Assembly: GCA_963682025.1 (NCBI GenBank)
Contig: OY821518.1
Span: forward strand, 37,037,059-37,101,058
DNA length: 64,000 bases
Direction of reading: 5' to 3'
From: Cordilura impudica
Lineage: Eukaryota; Arthropoda; Insecta; Diptera; Scathophagidae
The notes below the pieces were generated by a model. The model was not told the DNA's origin, made no database searches, and saw only the letters and a program-made list of their open reading frames with translations. Within the stretch, counting starts at the first letter, position 1. Every line of letters starts with the position of its first letter. Shown here piece by piece: positions 1 to 10,880 of this stretch. A program made the position numbers and the translations under genes.

Positions 1-107
1 TAATATTTGTAACTATTTCCATTTATATAAAATTTGAGTGCATTTGTCTCAAAAAAAATCGTTAATGCTCTTCGAATCGTTTGATTTACCATATAATTTT
101 CTTGCAG

Positions 108-327
108 TGGAAGTATCACTGAGGTCCAGTAATGAAAGTTATAAAAAAAATTTAGAATTTTCAAAGAACTTTCTGTAGTTAATGACTCAGCAGAACGTGA
201 TATTGCTTTAACAGAAGAATACAATAACCGCTTAACTAAGAACGAAGAGTAACTACAGTATCTTTTACAAGTGGTCCAAGATCATCGTCGACGTTTTCCA
301 GATTGTAACAAGAAAACTTTAAGATAG
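108..327 (+). pseudogene. C-terminal relic of the N-D-x-A-E-R protein family
   Basis: I recognise no function. A pyrimidine-rich stretch ending in CAG (97-107) looks like a 3' splice site. Codons follow from 110 in one frame up to about 174, then coding continues from 175 in the next frame, so there is one frameshift. The second part reads VVNDSAERDIALTEEYNN, a stop at 249-251, then LQYLLQVVQDHRRRFPDCNK and a terminal TAG at 325-327. The same motif with the same spacing recurs on the minus strand near 25198-25326 and 60816-60923, which is why I treat this as a real but dead coding sequence. From memory it resembles the C-terminus of long uncharacterised, probably transposon-borne, invertebrate proteins; that link is unverified. 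Confidence 0.55.
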
Positions 328-440
328 TCTTTATTATTTTTTGTAACATATTGATACCATATATACTGAAACAAATAATTTGTTTAATATAATATTAATG
401 TAAAATCTAATTTTTCTGATTAAGTAAAGGTTAAACATTG

Positions 441-1241
441 TTTTTATACCCAATACCACTATGTGGTTTGGGTATAATGACTTTGTGCTGCTGTTTGTAA
501 CAACCAAAAATATTTGACCTGCACCCATCTTTAATTATACCGATCGAATCAGAATCATTATCTGATTCGATTTAACGATATCCGTCCGTCCGTCCGTCCG
601 TCTGTGTGTCCATGTAAAGCTTGTAATCAAACTGCAGGTCGCAAATATGAATATATTTTGATTAAATTTGGTATTTAATCTTTTATCGACCATGCAATGA
701 ACGCTATTGAAATTGGTGAGAATCGGTTCATGTTCAGACCTAGCCCCCATACAAATGACCCTTATGAAATCAACATATATTGCCATAAGATACAAATTAT
801 CATACAAATCTTAGTCAAATTGGGTTTGTTTGTATATATTATATCCATTAATCAGTAATCCAAAAATGATCCCTATTGGACAACTCTTAGTCATAGGCCC
901 CATATAGAGATGCTTCCCGATCTTCACTTAAATATATCAAAAAACAAAAATATTGCACTGATTCTTCTCAAATTTTGTTTGTATATATTTTTGCAAAATG
1001 CAAGAGACTTTACCAAACATGGTCAGGATCGGTCCGTTTTTGGGCCTAGTCCCCATATAGATATAGCATCCGATATGAACTTTTTCATACCTGCAGCCGA
1101 AAAAATTAATAAAAATCCCACTCAAATTTGGTTTATGCTTATTTTCTATATCCAGTTTGTTGCGCCTGAGAGATAGGGTCTCTAAACGCATGGTATAGGG
1201 TATCGTATAGTCGGTCTAGACCGACTATAATTTTCTTACTT
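441..1241 (+). mobile_element. Family A repeat, complete copy (Helentron/DINE-1-like)
   Basis: This is an apparently full-length 801-bp copy. The 5' end is a near-perfect 32-nt hairpin (445-476): outer stem TATACCCAA/TTGGGTATA, inner stem ACCAC/GTGGT. A GTCC tetranucleotide run lies near 585-605. The 3' end is a perfect 24-bp palindrome (1206-1229, centred on CGGTCTAGACCG) followed by ATTTTCTTACTT. It has no coding capacity; short ORFs are by-products of the repeat. A 5' TATACCC hairpin, a central tetranucleotide run and a 3' hairpin are features of DINE-1-type non-autonomous Helentrons, so I infer that class. About 14 copies or fragments lie in this window. Confidence 0.7.
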
Positions 1242-1805
1242 CTTTTATATTCGAGTTGTCCCTTTTCTAGAATATTACTATGTGAATAAAAATTAAATAA
1301 AATAAACTTGAATCATTTTAATTCTTATCATTATTGTTTTATTATTATTTTTTTTTTTTACTGGATATAATATCTCGTAAAATTTTCAAAGAAGTTTTTG
1401 GTGTATTTGATGATAACTTTAATCATTTTACCTGAAATTATTCAAAAAGTGTAATTATCACATAAATTTAATTTTACATTTGAATTACTTTTGACTGAGT
1501 AAGTTTATCAAAAAATGATAGGAGACGATTTTTGTAGAACGTTCAATTTCCTATAAAAATGTGCTTCAGTCATTGGAATTTGACCATTAGTTCCTAAGAT
1601 ATTAAATTCTGAATTTGAAAAATAATTTTTCCTATGTTATTTAAATGGGAAATGGAAATTTCCAATGCGCGATCTCTTAATATTAATATTAAGAGCTCTG
1701 ATTTTTACAGGGGCGTTTTTTCTTGACTTCCTGAATATATTTCACATGGGATATCGAAAAAAAATCTTTCATTGTTTTGTATCAGCCTAATATATATATT
1801 GGTAA
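1242..1805. other. AT-rich DNA, no gene seen
   Basis: Unique-looking AT-rich sequence with short A and T runs. I see no coding frame, RNA gene or repeat boundary here. Confidence 0.5.
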
Positions 1806-2575
1806 ATGTTTTTCTATTATACCCACTAATCAGTAGTGTAAAATAAACCCCGTATGACTATTGTTAGTCATAATCCCCAAATAAAGTTAATTTTCCAATT
1901 TTCCACTTAAAACTATATAAAAGCCAAAAATATGCGCTATGAGGTTAGAGTGTATCAAAACTATTTCACCTAGGCCCATCTTATAGTGTACCGATCGAGT
2001 AACGATGACGGTTCGTCCGTACGTCTAATTGTCGGTCTGTACATCTTTCCTTACTGCTTGTGTGTCCATGTAAACCTTGTAGTCAAACTACAGGTCAGAT
2101 GTTGAATGCTGTTGAAATAGGTGAAAATCGCTACATGGTCACACATAGTTCCCATACGAATGACCCCTATGCCATAAGAATCAAATTATCTAATAGATAT
2201 CGATTAATTTTGGTTCGGGTGTGTTTGTTAGATCTATTATTCAGTAGTCCTAAAACAAACCCTATAGAAACATTTTTAGTCATAGTCCCTATATGAAGCT
2301 GTTTTCCGATCTTCACTTAAATCCATCAAAATAAACAAAAATATTGCACTTATATTTCTCAGGTTTGGTTCGTATTTGTTTTTAAAAAAATATAAGTGAA
2401 TTTACTAAAAATGATCATGATTGGTTAGTTTTTTGAACTAGTCAACATATAAAAATAACATCAGGTATGAACTTTATCATATCTGCACGCCACTAGTTAA
2501 TAAAAATAGCGGATTGAAGATCATCGCTCGAAACGCAGGATTAGGGTATTGCAAAGTCGGTCTAATATTTTTTTT
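1806..2575 (+). mobile_element. Family A repeat, degenerate fragments
   Basis: A short piece of the 3' half (about 1815-1920, with CCACTAATCAGTAG-like sequence) precedes a longer 5'-truncated copy from about 1960. The longer copy keeps the decayed GTCC-rich core (2010-2070), the GTTGAAAT..GGTGA block and a decayed 3' palindrome near 2560. It is heavily mutated, so this is an old insertion. Confidence 0.6.
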
Positions 2576-4610
2576 AACTAGTATTTCATTTTACTATAAC
2601 CCCTTTACTGAATGTGATTATTCAGCACCAGAAAAATCTCTAAGACCATTGAAAAAAAAAAGCGCTAAAACACCAACTGTAAAATAATTCGTTAAAAAAT
2701 AATTTTCATTAAAGAAAAAATAATAATCTAGTGCGAATAAATTTCCTCATACAAGCAACAGGCTGAATATAAACCTAAACAAAACTGAAATCTCATAGTC
2801 AGATAACATAAATGTGAATGCAGCCAAACACAGAGACCAACATATTTATTCCACATTCAATTTAATTATGCAAAATTAACATAAAACTGTTTTATTTTAT
2901 CGTTGTCATTGTTGTTGTTATTTTATTATTATTATTTTTTATTTTATTTTTTTTGAATTTTTTGTTCCCAACATTATGAAACTCATAGCGAGTGCTAATC
3001 ATTTGCCGCTAGTTAGTGTTTATAGATACATTTGGCACATGATGCCAACTGTTTAACGGTACTATTAGGTACAACTACAAAGTTAGTAAAAATTTTTCAT
3101 TTCGGCTGAAACTACTTTTTAAAAGCAACTCTGTTATTGTGTTAACTTACATTTGAAATGTGCGTGTGCTTGGTGAGCACAAGTGTAAATTAGTGTGTGC
3201 GGTATGGAGTATTTAATAATTTTTTTTTTTTGGTTTTTTTTTTAATATTTGTACACATAATCGGATTCTCTGCAATAATAAGCATAAATTAAGTGAACAA
3301 GTGTGTGCTCTGCTTACGTTAATATATAATATTGAATATTTATTTTCCAAACATAGAAAACTGAACAATGATAACATACGAGTACATGGTGCGGTGCTTC
3401 TGCTGTTTGTGGCACTGTTAATTATGACAAATATATATGGCTTCAGGAGAGGTGGTTTTTCTACAATGTATTTGGAATATATTACTTGTATCATTAACTG
3501 TAACTAACACACATTGTCTGAATTTTGTGTTATGCGTTTCTTCGTTAATATATATATACTCGTGTGACTGCTGCTAATGTTTGGCGCGTTTGCATTTCGA
3601 AGCATCATAACTTTACAATTTGTGTTCATTTAGTTTTGACTTCCTCTATGAATATTGGCCGTTTTGTTTTTACGTGTGTATCGTTCCCATATGAGTGCCT
3701 TATGCTCATGGGTTTATGCTTTTTCATATTTTATGTTAAATTAATGACTCTATTAATTTGTAAATTAACATTGTTGACAGGTTAAATCAATCGGCAAATT
3801 CGCATATTTAAACAAAATATATATTTACGTAAACTTTATGCATATTGAAAGAAACATGGGGAGAGCACTAAAACAATTGCTCAATTTTTTTTTTGTTTAT
3901 TTTGGTCACATTTACCCAGCAAAAATAAAGTGAAGGTATTTTTTGATTGTTTTTAAATTAACATTAAAGTGTTTTAAAAGCACCTTCAAAGATGTCAATA
4001 TAAAGTTATAAATAAAAGACACTTTCAGATCAACAAAATATAAAAAACAAAATGTCCAAATTAAAAATCAATAACGTTAAAAAATTTTTTGAATTAAAAA
4101 TTATTTTATATAGAATGAAAAATTAATATTGAACACAGAAAACAAGTGAATTTTGCTAAATTTATTAACTGAATTTCTAGTTGACGGCGATTAAAGCTCT
4201 GTTGTCTTAACAGTAAATATTTTATGAATTTTTTGCTATTAAATTTATGTTGATACAATCGAAAATATAGCTGTTGGACTTTATAACAATTCGCTTGGCG
4301 ATTAATTAATACTAAAAAAAAGAACTTATACTGAGTCAATAAAAGTTTGTTCTGGGAAAAGCAAAGAAATTATAAATTTTTTTAGAAAAACTACCTATTT
4401 CTATGAAGTGCTTTACAATAAGCACCAACTAAGATCCATAAAACTCCAATCATACCGCAAATCCATGTTAAACTTATTGGTGATAATTCATAATTCAGAT
4501 ACTAAGAAAGACATTTTTTTGAATAGTTTCTTTGCTAGCCTAACAAAAAGAATTCATATGTACTATACTAGCAGTATACCCGCTACGATGTTAACGTAAT
4601 TATTATATTA
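2576..4610. other. 2-kb stretch without a recognised gene
   Basis: AT-rich, with homopolymer runs (3220-3245) and several short overlapping ORFs (up to 93 codons, on both strands around 3210-3510) that show no family motif, no codon bias and no splice context. It could be unique host DNA. I can support no gene. Confidence 0.5.
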
Positions 4611-5281
4611 ATTATACCATACCATGGTTTAGATACCCCATCTTTCGGTCCAACTAATTGGATATAGAAAATAAGCATAAACCAAATTTGAGTGGCACTG
4701 TTATTAATGATTAATGCTACAGATATGAAAAAGTTCTTATCGGATGCTAAATTCATATGAGGACTAAGTCGAAAAATGAACCAATCCTGACCATATTTGG
4801 TAAACTCACTAATACCTAAAAAAATATATACAAACCAAATTTGAGAAGAATCTGTGCAATATTATTGTTTTTTGATAGATTTAAGTGAATATCGGGAACC
4901 AGCTCTATATGGGGCCGATGACTAAGAATTTTCCTATAGGAATAATTTTTAGACTACTGATTAATGGATATAATAAACACATACACACCCAATTTGACTG
5001 AGATCTATATGATAATTTGTATCGTATGGCAATTTATGTCGATTTCATAGGAGTCATTTGTATGGGGAGGGGGTCTGAACATGAACCGAATTCCACCAAT
5101 TGCAATGGCGTTCATCCTATAGCCGATAGAAGCTTATACATATATATTTCATCAAAATATATTCATATTTGCGATCTGTAGTTTGATTACAAAGTTTACA
5201 TGGACACGCAGATGGACAGACGGACGGACGGACGGTCATTGCGAAATCGACTCAGGAACCACATAGTGGTATATGGTATAA
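4611..5281 (-). mobile_element. Family A repeat, 3' tip missing
   Basis: Reverse-oriented copy: the GGAC run (5217-5235) and the 5' hairpin end (CCACATAGTGGTATATGGTATA) lie at the right, the 3' body at the left. The terminal 24-bp palindrome is absent. Sequence blocks match the copy at 441-1241 throughout. Confidence 0.65.
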
Positions 5282-5334
5282 CAACAACAAATGTAGCAAT
5301 ATGATGGAAGCTTTTTACAAAATATATTTTTGAC

Positions 5335-5905
5335 GGCTTGGTCAGTCAATATTAAAAATTTTTGACCTAGACCCATATTTTATTATACCGATCGATTCAT
5401 AATTACACTCTAATTCGATTTAGCAAAGTCCATCCATCCATTTGTCCATCTTTGTGTCCTTGCAAACCTTGTAATCAAACTATAGGTCGCAAATCTAACA
5501 TATTTTGATGAAATTTGTTATATGAGCTTCTATCAGCCATAGGACGAACGCAATTGAAATTGGTGAAAATGGGCGCACATTCAGACCTAGTCCCCACTCA
5601 AATGAGATCGACTTTCATTTCATTAAGACCTAAATTACACCCATTAATCAGCAGTCCGAAAATAAACCCTATAGGACAATTCACTTAAACCTATCAAAAA
5701 CCAAAAAATTGCACAAATTTTTCTTAAATTCTATTTTTATATGTTTTTGCAAAAAATACGTGACTGTACCAACTATGGTCAGAAGCGCGCTCCACTTTTC
5801 GACCTAATCCCCCAATAAAAATAGCATCATATATGAACTTTTTCAGATCTACAGGGAAACAATTAAAATAATTCCACTCATTTACTTTCAAATGAAAATT
5901 TACCA
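5335..5905 (+). mobile_element. Family A repeat fragment
   Basis: Starts after the 5' hairpin (TTTTTGACCTAGACCC block at about 5360) and runs through a decayed CCAT/GTCC core (5430-5455) to the region before the 3' palindrome. It is truncated at both ends and abuts the tandem array that follows. Confidence 0.55.
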
Positions 5906-6645
5906 ATTCAAAAGCAACGTTTTCCCATTGTTAGGCCCATTATCCCCCTAAAGGCTCGAATTAAAAAAAAATTATTCTCCGCCAATGTATGTGTCTCTGA
6001 TGGAATCTACATATCAAATTTCATATTCCTAAATTATTTTGTAAATAAGATACAAAAAGATACCGTTTTCACTTATGGGCCGTTTTTACCCCTCCTAACA
6101 TCCGAATTTCCAAAAGTTTTCCTCTCATCTGTTGTTTCTGTCTCTAGTGGAATCCACAAGCTATATTTTATACTCGTTTGTTTATAAGATACCAAATGTA
6201 AAATTTTTCCCCCTTTTTGGCCATTTTTCCTCCCCTAGACGTTAGAATATGCAACAAATTCATAATTGACTGATGCCAACGTATTCTATGCAGTTTTGTA
6301 TCAAATACGTTAAGAAGATGCAGAAAGGTACAATTTTTACACTTTTTGGCCATTTTTCCCCCCTTAAATGGCCGAATTTCGAAAAAATTAATCGTGAGCC
6401 CATGGTTGTTTCTGGATGGAGTCACACCAAAGTCACACCAAAGTTCATATTCCTTGATTCATTTGTTATCATTTTCCTCCTCTGTGGTCGCTTTAACCCC
6501 CTTAATGTACGAATTTTTAAAAAGCCCTTCTTAGTTGATCTCTACGCCGAGAGGGGAACCAAATTCCAAGTTTCTGGTTCGAAGAGTTTAGGCTGGGCGA
6601 TGATGATCATCCACGCAACTCTTTTATATATATATATATAGATTT
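5906..6645 (+). repeat. ~140-bp tandem repeat with (TA)n tail
   Basis: About five diverged units are marked by the block TTTTTGGCC(A/G)TTTTT-CCCC followed by CGAATT and an A run, at roughly 5915, 6062, 6200, 6330 and 6470 (spacing 130-147 bp). The array ends in a GATGATGATCATCCACGC block and a TATATATATATAG tail at 6620-6641. Such tails occur on non-autonomous retroposons of insects (RTE-type is my inference). ORFs here are repeat-derived. Confidence 0.55.
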
Positions 6646-6960
6646 TGAAAAAAAGTTGGCCATTTAAATTCAAATACTCAAAGTAAGGTTCCATCCTACT
6701 TAATTTAGTTTTTTTGTTTACCTTTGAAAAAATTTATTGTACCCCCGTACAGCAGGGGGGGTTACAAATTAGTTATTGCATTTTTAGGTGATCAAAATAT
6801 GGATTGTTTAACCCAAAACTTACATTACTTTTATTACAATGAGTCGTTCTAGCGATGTCACATCAAAATATATCTTCAATTCATGATAACGGTCATGGAT
6901 GACAGTTTTCTTTTCAAGAAAATTCCCTTTTTTAACATAAAGCATGTTTTAAGGAATATG
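6646..6960. other. AT-rich spacer, no gene seen
   Basis: Includes a short G-run (6755-6761). I see no coding or RNA feature before the minisatellite begins. Confidence 0.45.
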
Positions 6961-7545
6961 TGCATATAGGAAAAGGGTAAATTTTCAGGAAAAAGTACTT
7001 TTCAGCAGATTTTTATCAGAAAATGTACTTTTTTCGTAAAAGTTAATTTTTTTCCGAAAATGTATTTTTTTCAGAAAATTTACTTTTATCAGAAAATGGA
7101 GTTTTCTCAGTAAAGTAATTTTTCAGAAATGGCACCTTTTTCAGAAAATTTACTATTTTAAAAAAGTTACTATTTACTAAAAGTTACTTTTTCGAAAAGA
7201 TATTTCATTAAGAAAAGAGTGTTCGTTATAAAAATGCAATTTTTTAAGAAACTTTACTTTTCTACGAAAAGTATGCAATGGTAATTTTTAAGAAAATGTA
7301 ATTTTAAAAGAACGTTGAAAAGGTACTTATCTAGAAAGGTACTTTCACGAAATGGTTCATATTTACGGTTCGCTATTTTTTTTTTAATTGATTTGAAAGA
7401 AAATTAATTTTTCAGCGAAAGAGTACGTTCTAAAGGAAAACAATTATATAGGAAAATCAATTTAAAGGAATGGTACTTTTTAAGAAATGCACATATACAT
7501 TTTTTTAGAAAATATAATTTTTTAAATAATACTCAAGGGATGCCC
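6960..7545. repeat. Minisatellite, ~20-bp unit, left block
   Basis: Imperfect head-to-tail copies of a unit like TCAGAAAATGTACTTTTT. It is related in pattern (A-run, GTACTTTT) to the larger block at 8470-10880 and is separated from it by a retrotransposon relic. Divergence between units is high. Confidence 0.65.
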
Positions 7546-7568
7546 GCTACGGATGCAGTGCATTATGT

Positions 7569-8475
7569 TCATCTCAGGAAAAATATTAAGGCAAGGAGGA
7601 AAGGGGAGTAGTGTTTGTGGATATTTGACTTAAAGGTTATAACTGTCAGGAAAGACCTATGCAGGGAGCTTATTCCACATACGGCTAATTCAGCTGATAA
7701 ATGAATTCTCTCCGCAATGCGTTGTGCGGTCAACTGGACTACAAACGCATGTGATCTACTAAAGAAGCGGATAGAGCGAACCGAAACTCGGGCACTTGGA
7801 ATAAGTTCGGCAATCTCAGAAGAATATTTCTCATGGTAATATCGATGAAACAGTGCTATACAACCCACATTCCGACGATGTTCCAATGAGGCAATAGAGT
7901 TGGATACCCTACTGCCATTGATGAGCATCAACGCCCTCCTTTGCACACGGCCCAGTAGCTCCAAAATAGACCTTGAAACTCCTGCCCATATATGGGAGTT
8001 GTATGTCATTTTCGGTCGGATGTAAGTGCTATAGATTTTAAGGAGATCAGAACACCAAAGCACTTGAATTCTTCTTTCGACACTTGAAAAACATGCTCGT
8101 TCCAACGTACATCACATTGAATTCTCATGCCTAGAACATCAAGAGTATCCGATTCCTCAATACCTATATCACCCCTATATACAGATGACATTGTTGAATC
8201 CATGGCCCTATGGCCACACACGATCGAATGCCTTGGAAATATCTAGAGCAACCGCTTTACTTTCGCCAAAATTGCGAATGGCTCGACTGCAGCGCTCAGA
8301 AAGTAGAGCTAACAGGTCTCCCGTGGAGCGATTTCTACGGAAGCCATACTATCGATCATTAAGAAGTGAGTTGGCCCCTAGGTAGGTCACAAGATGGAAA
8401 TTGATCATGGCCTCCATCACCTGTGAGAGCGCAGAGCAGATTGCAATGGGACTGTAATTTTCAGGGTTAAGAAAA
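7569..8475 (-). pseudogene. Non-LTR retrotransposon RT relic (jockey/CR1-type)
   Basis: Minus-strand coding relic of a LINE reverse transcriptase. From 8470 downward the translation gives ENYSPIAICSALSQVMEA, then a stop in place of Q before YGFRRNRSTGDLLALLSE, then RT motif A as VALDISKAFDRVW (catalytic D). A deletion removes most of the palm, including the YADD box. The frame resumes with LGMRIQCDVRWNEHVFQVSK and, after a frameshift near 8050, with STYIRPKMTYNSHIWAGVSR and the post-RT C-terminal region down to about 7610. RT turns element RNA into DNA during target-primed insertion; this copy cannot. It lies inside the minisatellite. Confidence 0.85.
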
Positions 8476-10880
8476 TATACATTTTTTTTACTAAAAAGTA
8501 CTTTATTAAAAATGTACATTTTTAAAAAAATTTTCGGTTTTAACAAAATGTACTTTTTGACAAGATAGGCTTTTTTAACCAGTGGTACTTTTGTAACAAA
8601 AGGCAGTTTTTCAACAAATGTTACTTTTTTAACAGAAGGTACTTTTTTTTAGCAAAAGGTACATTTTTAACAATATTTGATTTTAACCAAAGCTACTTTT
8701 TCAACAAAAGATACTTTTTTTTAGCATAAGGTACTTATTTTAACAAAATGTATTTCTTTAACAAAACGTACTTTAAAAAAAAGGATTTTTTTTAGCAAAA
8801 TTTACTTTTTTAACAAAAGGTACTTTTTAAAAAAGGTGCTTTTTAACATAATGTATTTTCTAAAAAATGTATTTTTTAACAAAAGGTACTATTTTAGCAG
8901 AAGGTACTTTTTTTTAACAAAATGTGTGTCTTTAACAAAAATTTTTTTTTTACAAAATGTAATTATTTAACAAAAGATATTTTTTCATCAAAAGGTACTG
9001 TTTTAACATAAGGTACTTTTTTTAACAAAATGGGTTTCTCTAACAAGATGTACTTTTTTTTAACTAAATGTGTTTTTTTAACAAAAGGTACTTTTTCAAC
9101 AAAACGTATTATTTTTAGGCAAAAGGTACTTTTTTTTAACAGAAGGTACTTTTCTTTAAAAAATGTGTTTCTTTAACAAAAGGTTCTTTTTAAGAAAAAG
9201 TACTCTTTTAGCAAAAGTACTTTTTTAACATACTTTTTAAGGCACTTTTTTTAACTAAATGTGTTTTTTAACGAAAGGTACTTCTTTAACAAAAGGTACT
9301 TTTTTTAGCAAAAGATATTTTTTAACAAATGGTACTTTTTTAGCAGAAGGTACGTTTTTTCAACAAAAGGTACTTTTTTGCCATAGGTATTTTTTATCAA
9401 GAGATACATTTTGACAAAAGGTACTTTTTTAACAAAAGGCACTTTTAACATAAGGTACTATATTAACAGAAGGTACTTTTTCTGCAATATGTGTTTCTTT
9501 GATAAAAGGTATCTTTTAGCTCAATGTACTTTTTTATTAAAAGGTACTTTTTTTATTAAAAGGTACTTTTTTTATACAAAAGATTCTTTGTTAACAAAGG
9601 GAAATTTTTTATCACAAGGAACTTTTTTTAACAAATTTAAAAATTTTAAGATTGTAGTTGTTCGACCTTTCAAATGTTGATAAATAAAAATACTCGAGCT
9701 CGGGGTCCGTTTTAATTATAAAAATATTTTAATTTATTTTCCAATATTTCGACATTCTTCGAATGTCATCATCGGGGATTATATTTAATGTTTACATAAA
9801 AACTATTAACATTGTTGACATCTCGTCCTCTATTATTGCATTAAATATATTCCCCGATGATGACATTCGAAGAATGTCGAAATATTGGAAAATAAATTAA
9901 AATATTTTTATAATTAAAACGGACCTCGAGCTCGAGTATTTTTATTTATCAAATTTAAAAATTTTTTAATATAAGGAACCATTTTATTAAAGGGAACTTG
10001 TTCAACAAAAGGAACTTTTTTTAACAAAAGGAACTTTTTTTTTATTATAAATAACCTTTTCAACAAAAAGTACTTTTTGAGAAAAGTAACTTTTTTATAA
10101 AAAAGGGAAATATTTTTAACAAGAGATAGTTTTTAAACGAGAGGTACGTTTTTTAGCAATATGTACTTCTTTAACAAATGGTACTTTTATAACAAAAGCA
10201 ATTTTTTTTAGTAATATGTACATTTTAGCAAAAGGTACATGTTTAAACAAAAGGTAGTTTTTTAAGAAAAGGTACTTTTTAACATAAGCTACTTTTTCAA
10301 AAAAGGTACTTCTTTAACAAAAGGTACTTTTTAACAATAGGTATGTTTGTGACAAAAGGTACTATTTTAGCAAAAAATACTATTTAAGTAAAGGTACTTT
10401 TGGAAAAATTAAAATTTTTTAATAACAGGTACTTCTCTAACAATAGGTTCTTTTTTACAAAATATAATTTCTAAGAAAATTAAATTTCTACAAGAAATGT
10501 AGTTTTTAGCTAAAGACATTTTTTATAAAATATGGAAAATCAAATTTGCTATTTCAAGGGAAGATATTTTTTAAGAAGAGGCTATTTTTTGGAGGATTTA
10601 ATGTTTTAAGAAATTTTACTTTTTACAAAAAGCTTTTCTGCAAGAAAATTTGGCATTTAAAGAATATGAAATTAAAAAAGAAAAGATTAAAAAAGGTGTT
10701 TCTACAAAGCTACTTTTACAAAATCTTCATATTTACGATTAAAGGTAAACTTTTAGCATAAGTAATTTATTTTTAAAGAAATTCTTCTTTCTTAAAAAAT
10801 GTGATTTTAAGAGAAAAAAAATTTTTTTTCAAGAGAAAGAACTTTTATAAGAAAATCCATTTTTAGGAATGGGTATTTTT
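8476..10880. repeat. Minisatellite, ~20-bp unit, main block
   Basis: Roughly 100 diverged copies of a unit like TTTTAACAAAAGGTACTTTT (period 18-22 bp), broken by the insert at 9648-9950 and fading out after about 10540. Open frames inside it (for example 9411-9680, repeating L-T-K-G-T-F) are products of the repeat and not genes. Confidence 0.8.
9648..9950. mobile_element. Small inverted-repeat insert with 15-bp target-site duplication
   Basis: Two ~113-bp arms (about 9678-9790 and 9839-9951) are near-perfect reverse complements, each carrying the short hairpin GACATTC-GAA-GAATGTC followed by GAAAT. The insert is bracketed by a 15-bp direct repeat AAATTTAAAAATTTT (9633-9647 and 9951-9965), as expected for a target-site duplication. 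It is clearly inserted into the minisatellite. The hairpin core between GATGAT and CGAAAT resembles a degenerate hammerhead-ribozyme core such as is known from Penelope-like elements; that is inference. Confidence 0.65.

Noticed and set aside
9411..9680. 89-codon ORF with L-T-K-G-T-F repeats
   Set aside because: Lies wholly within the 20-bp minisatellite; period is not constant and no conserved start.
8476..10540. CRISPR-like array of short regular repeats
   Set aside because: Units are contiguous without unique spacers, diverged, and the window is an insect genome; it is a minisatellite.
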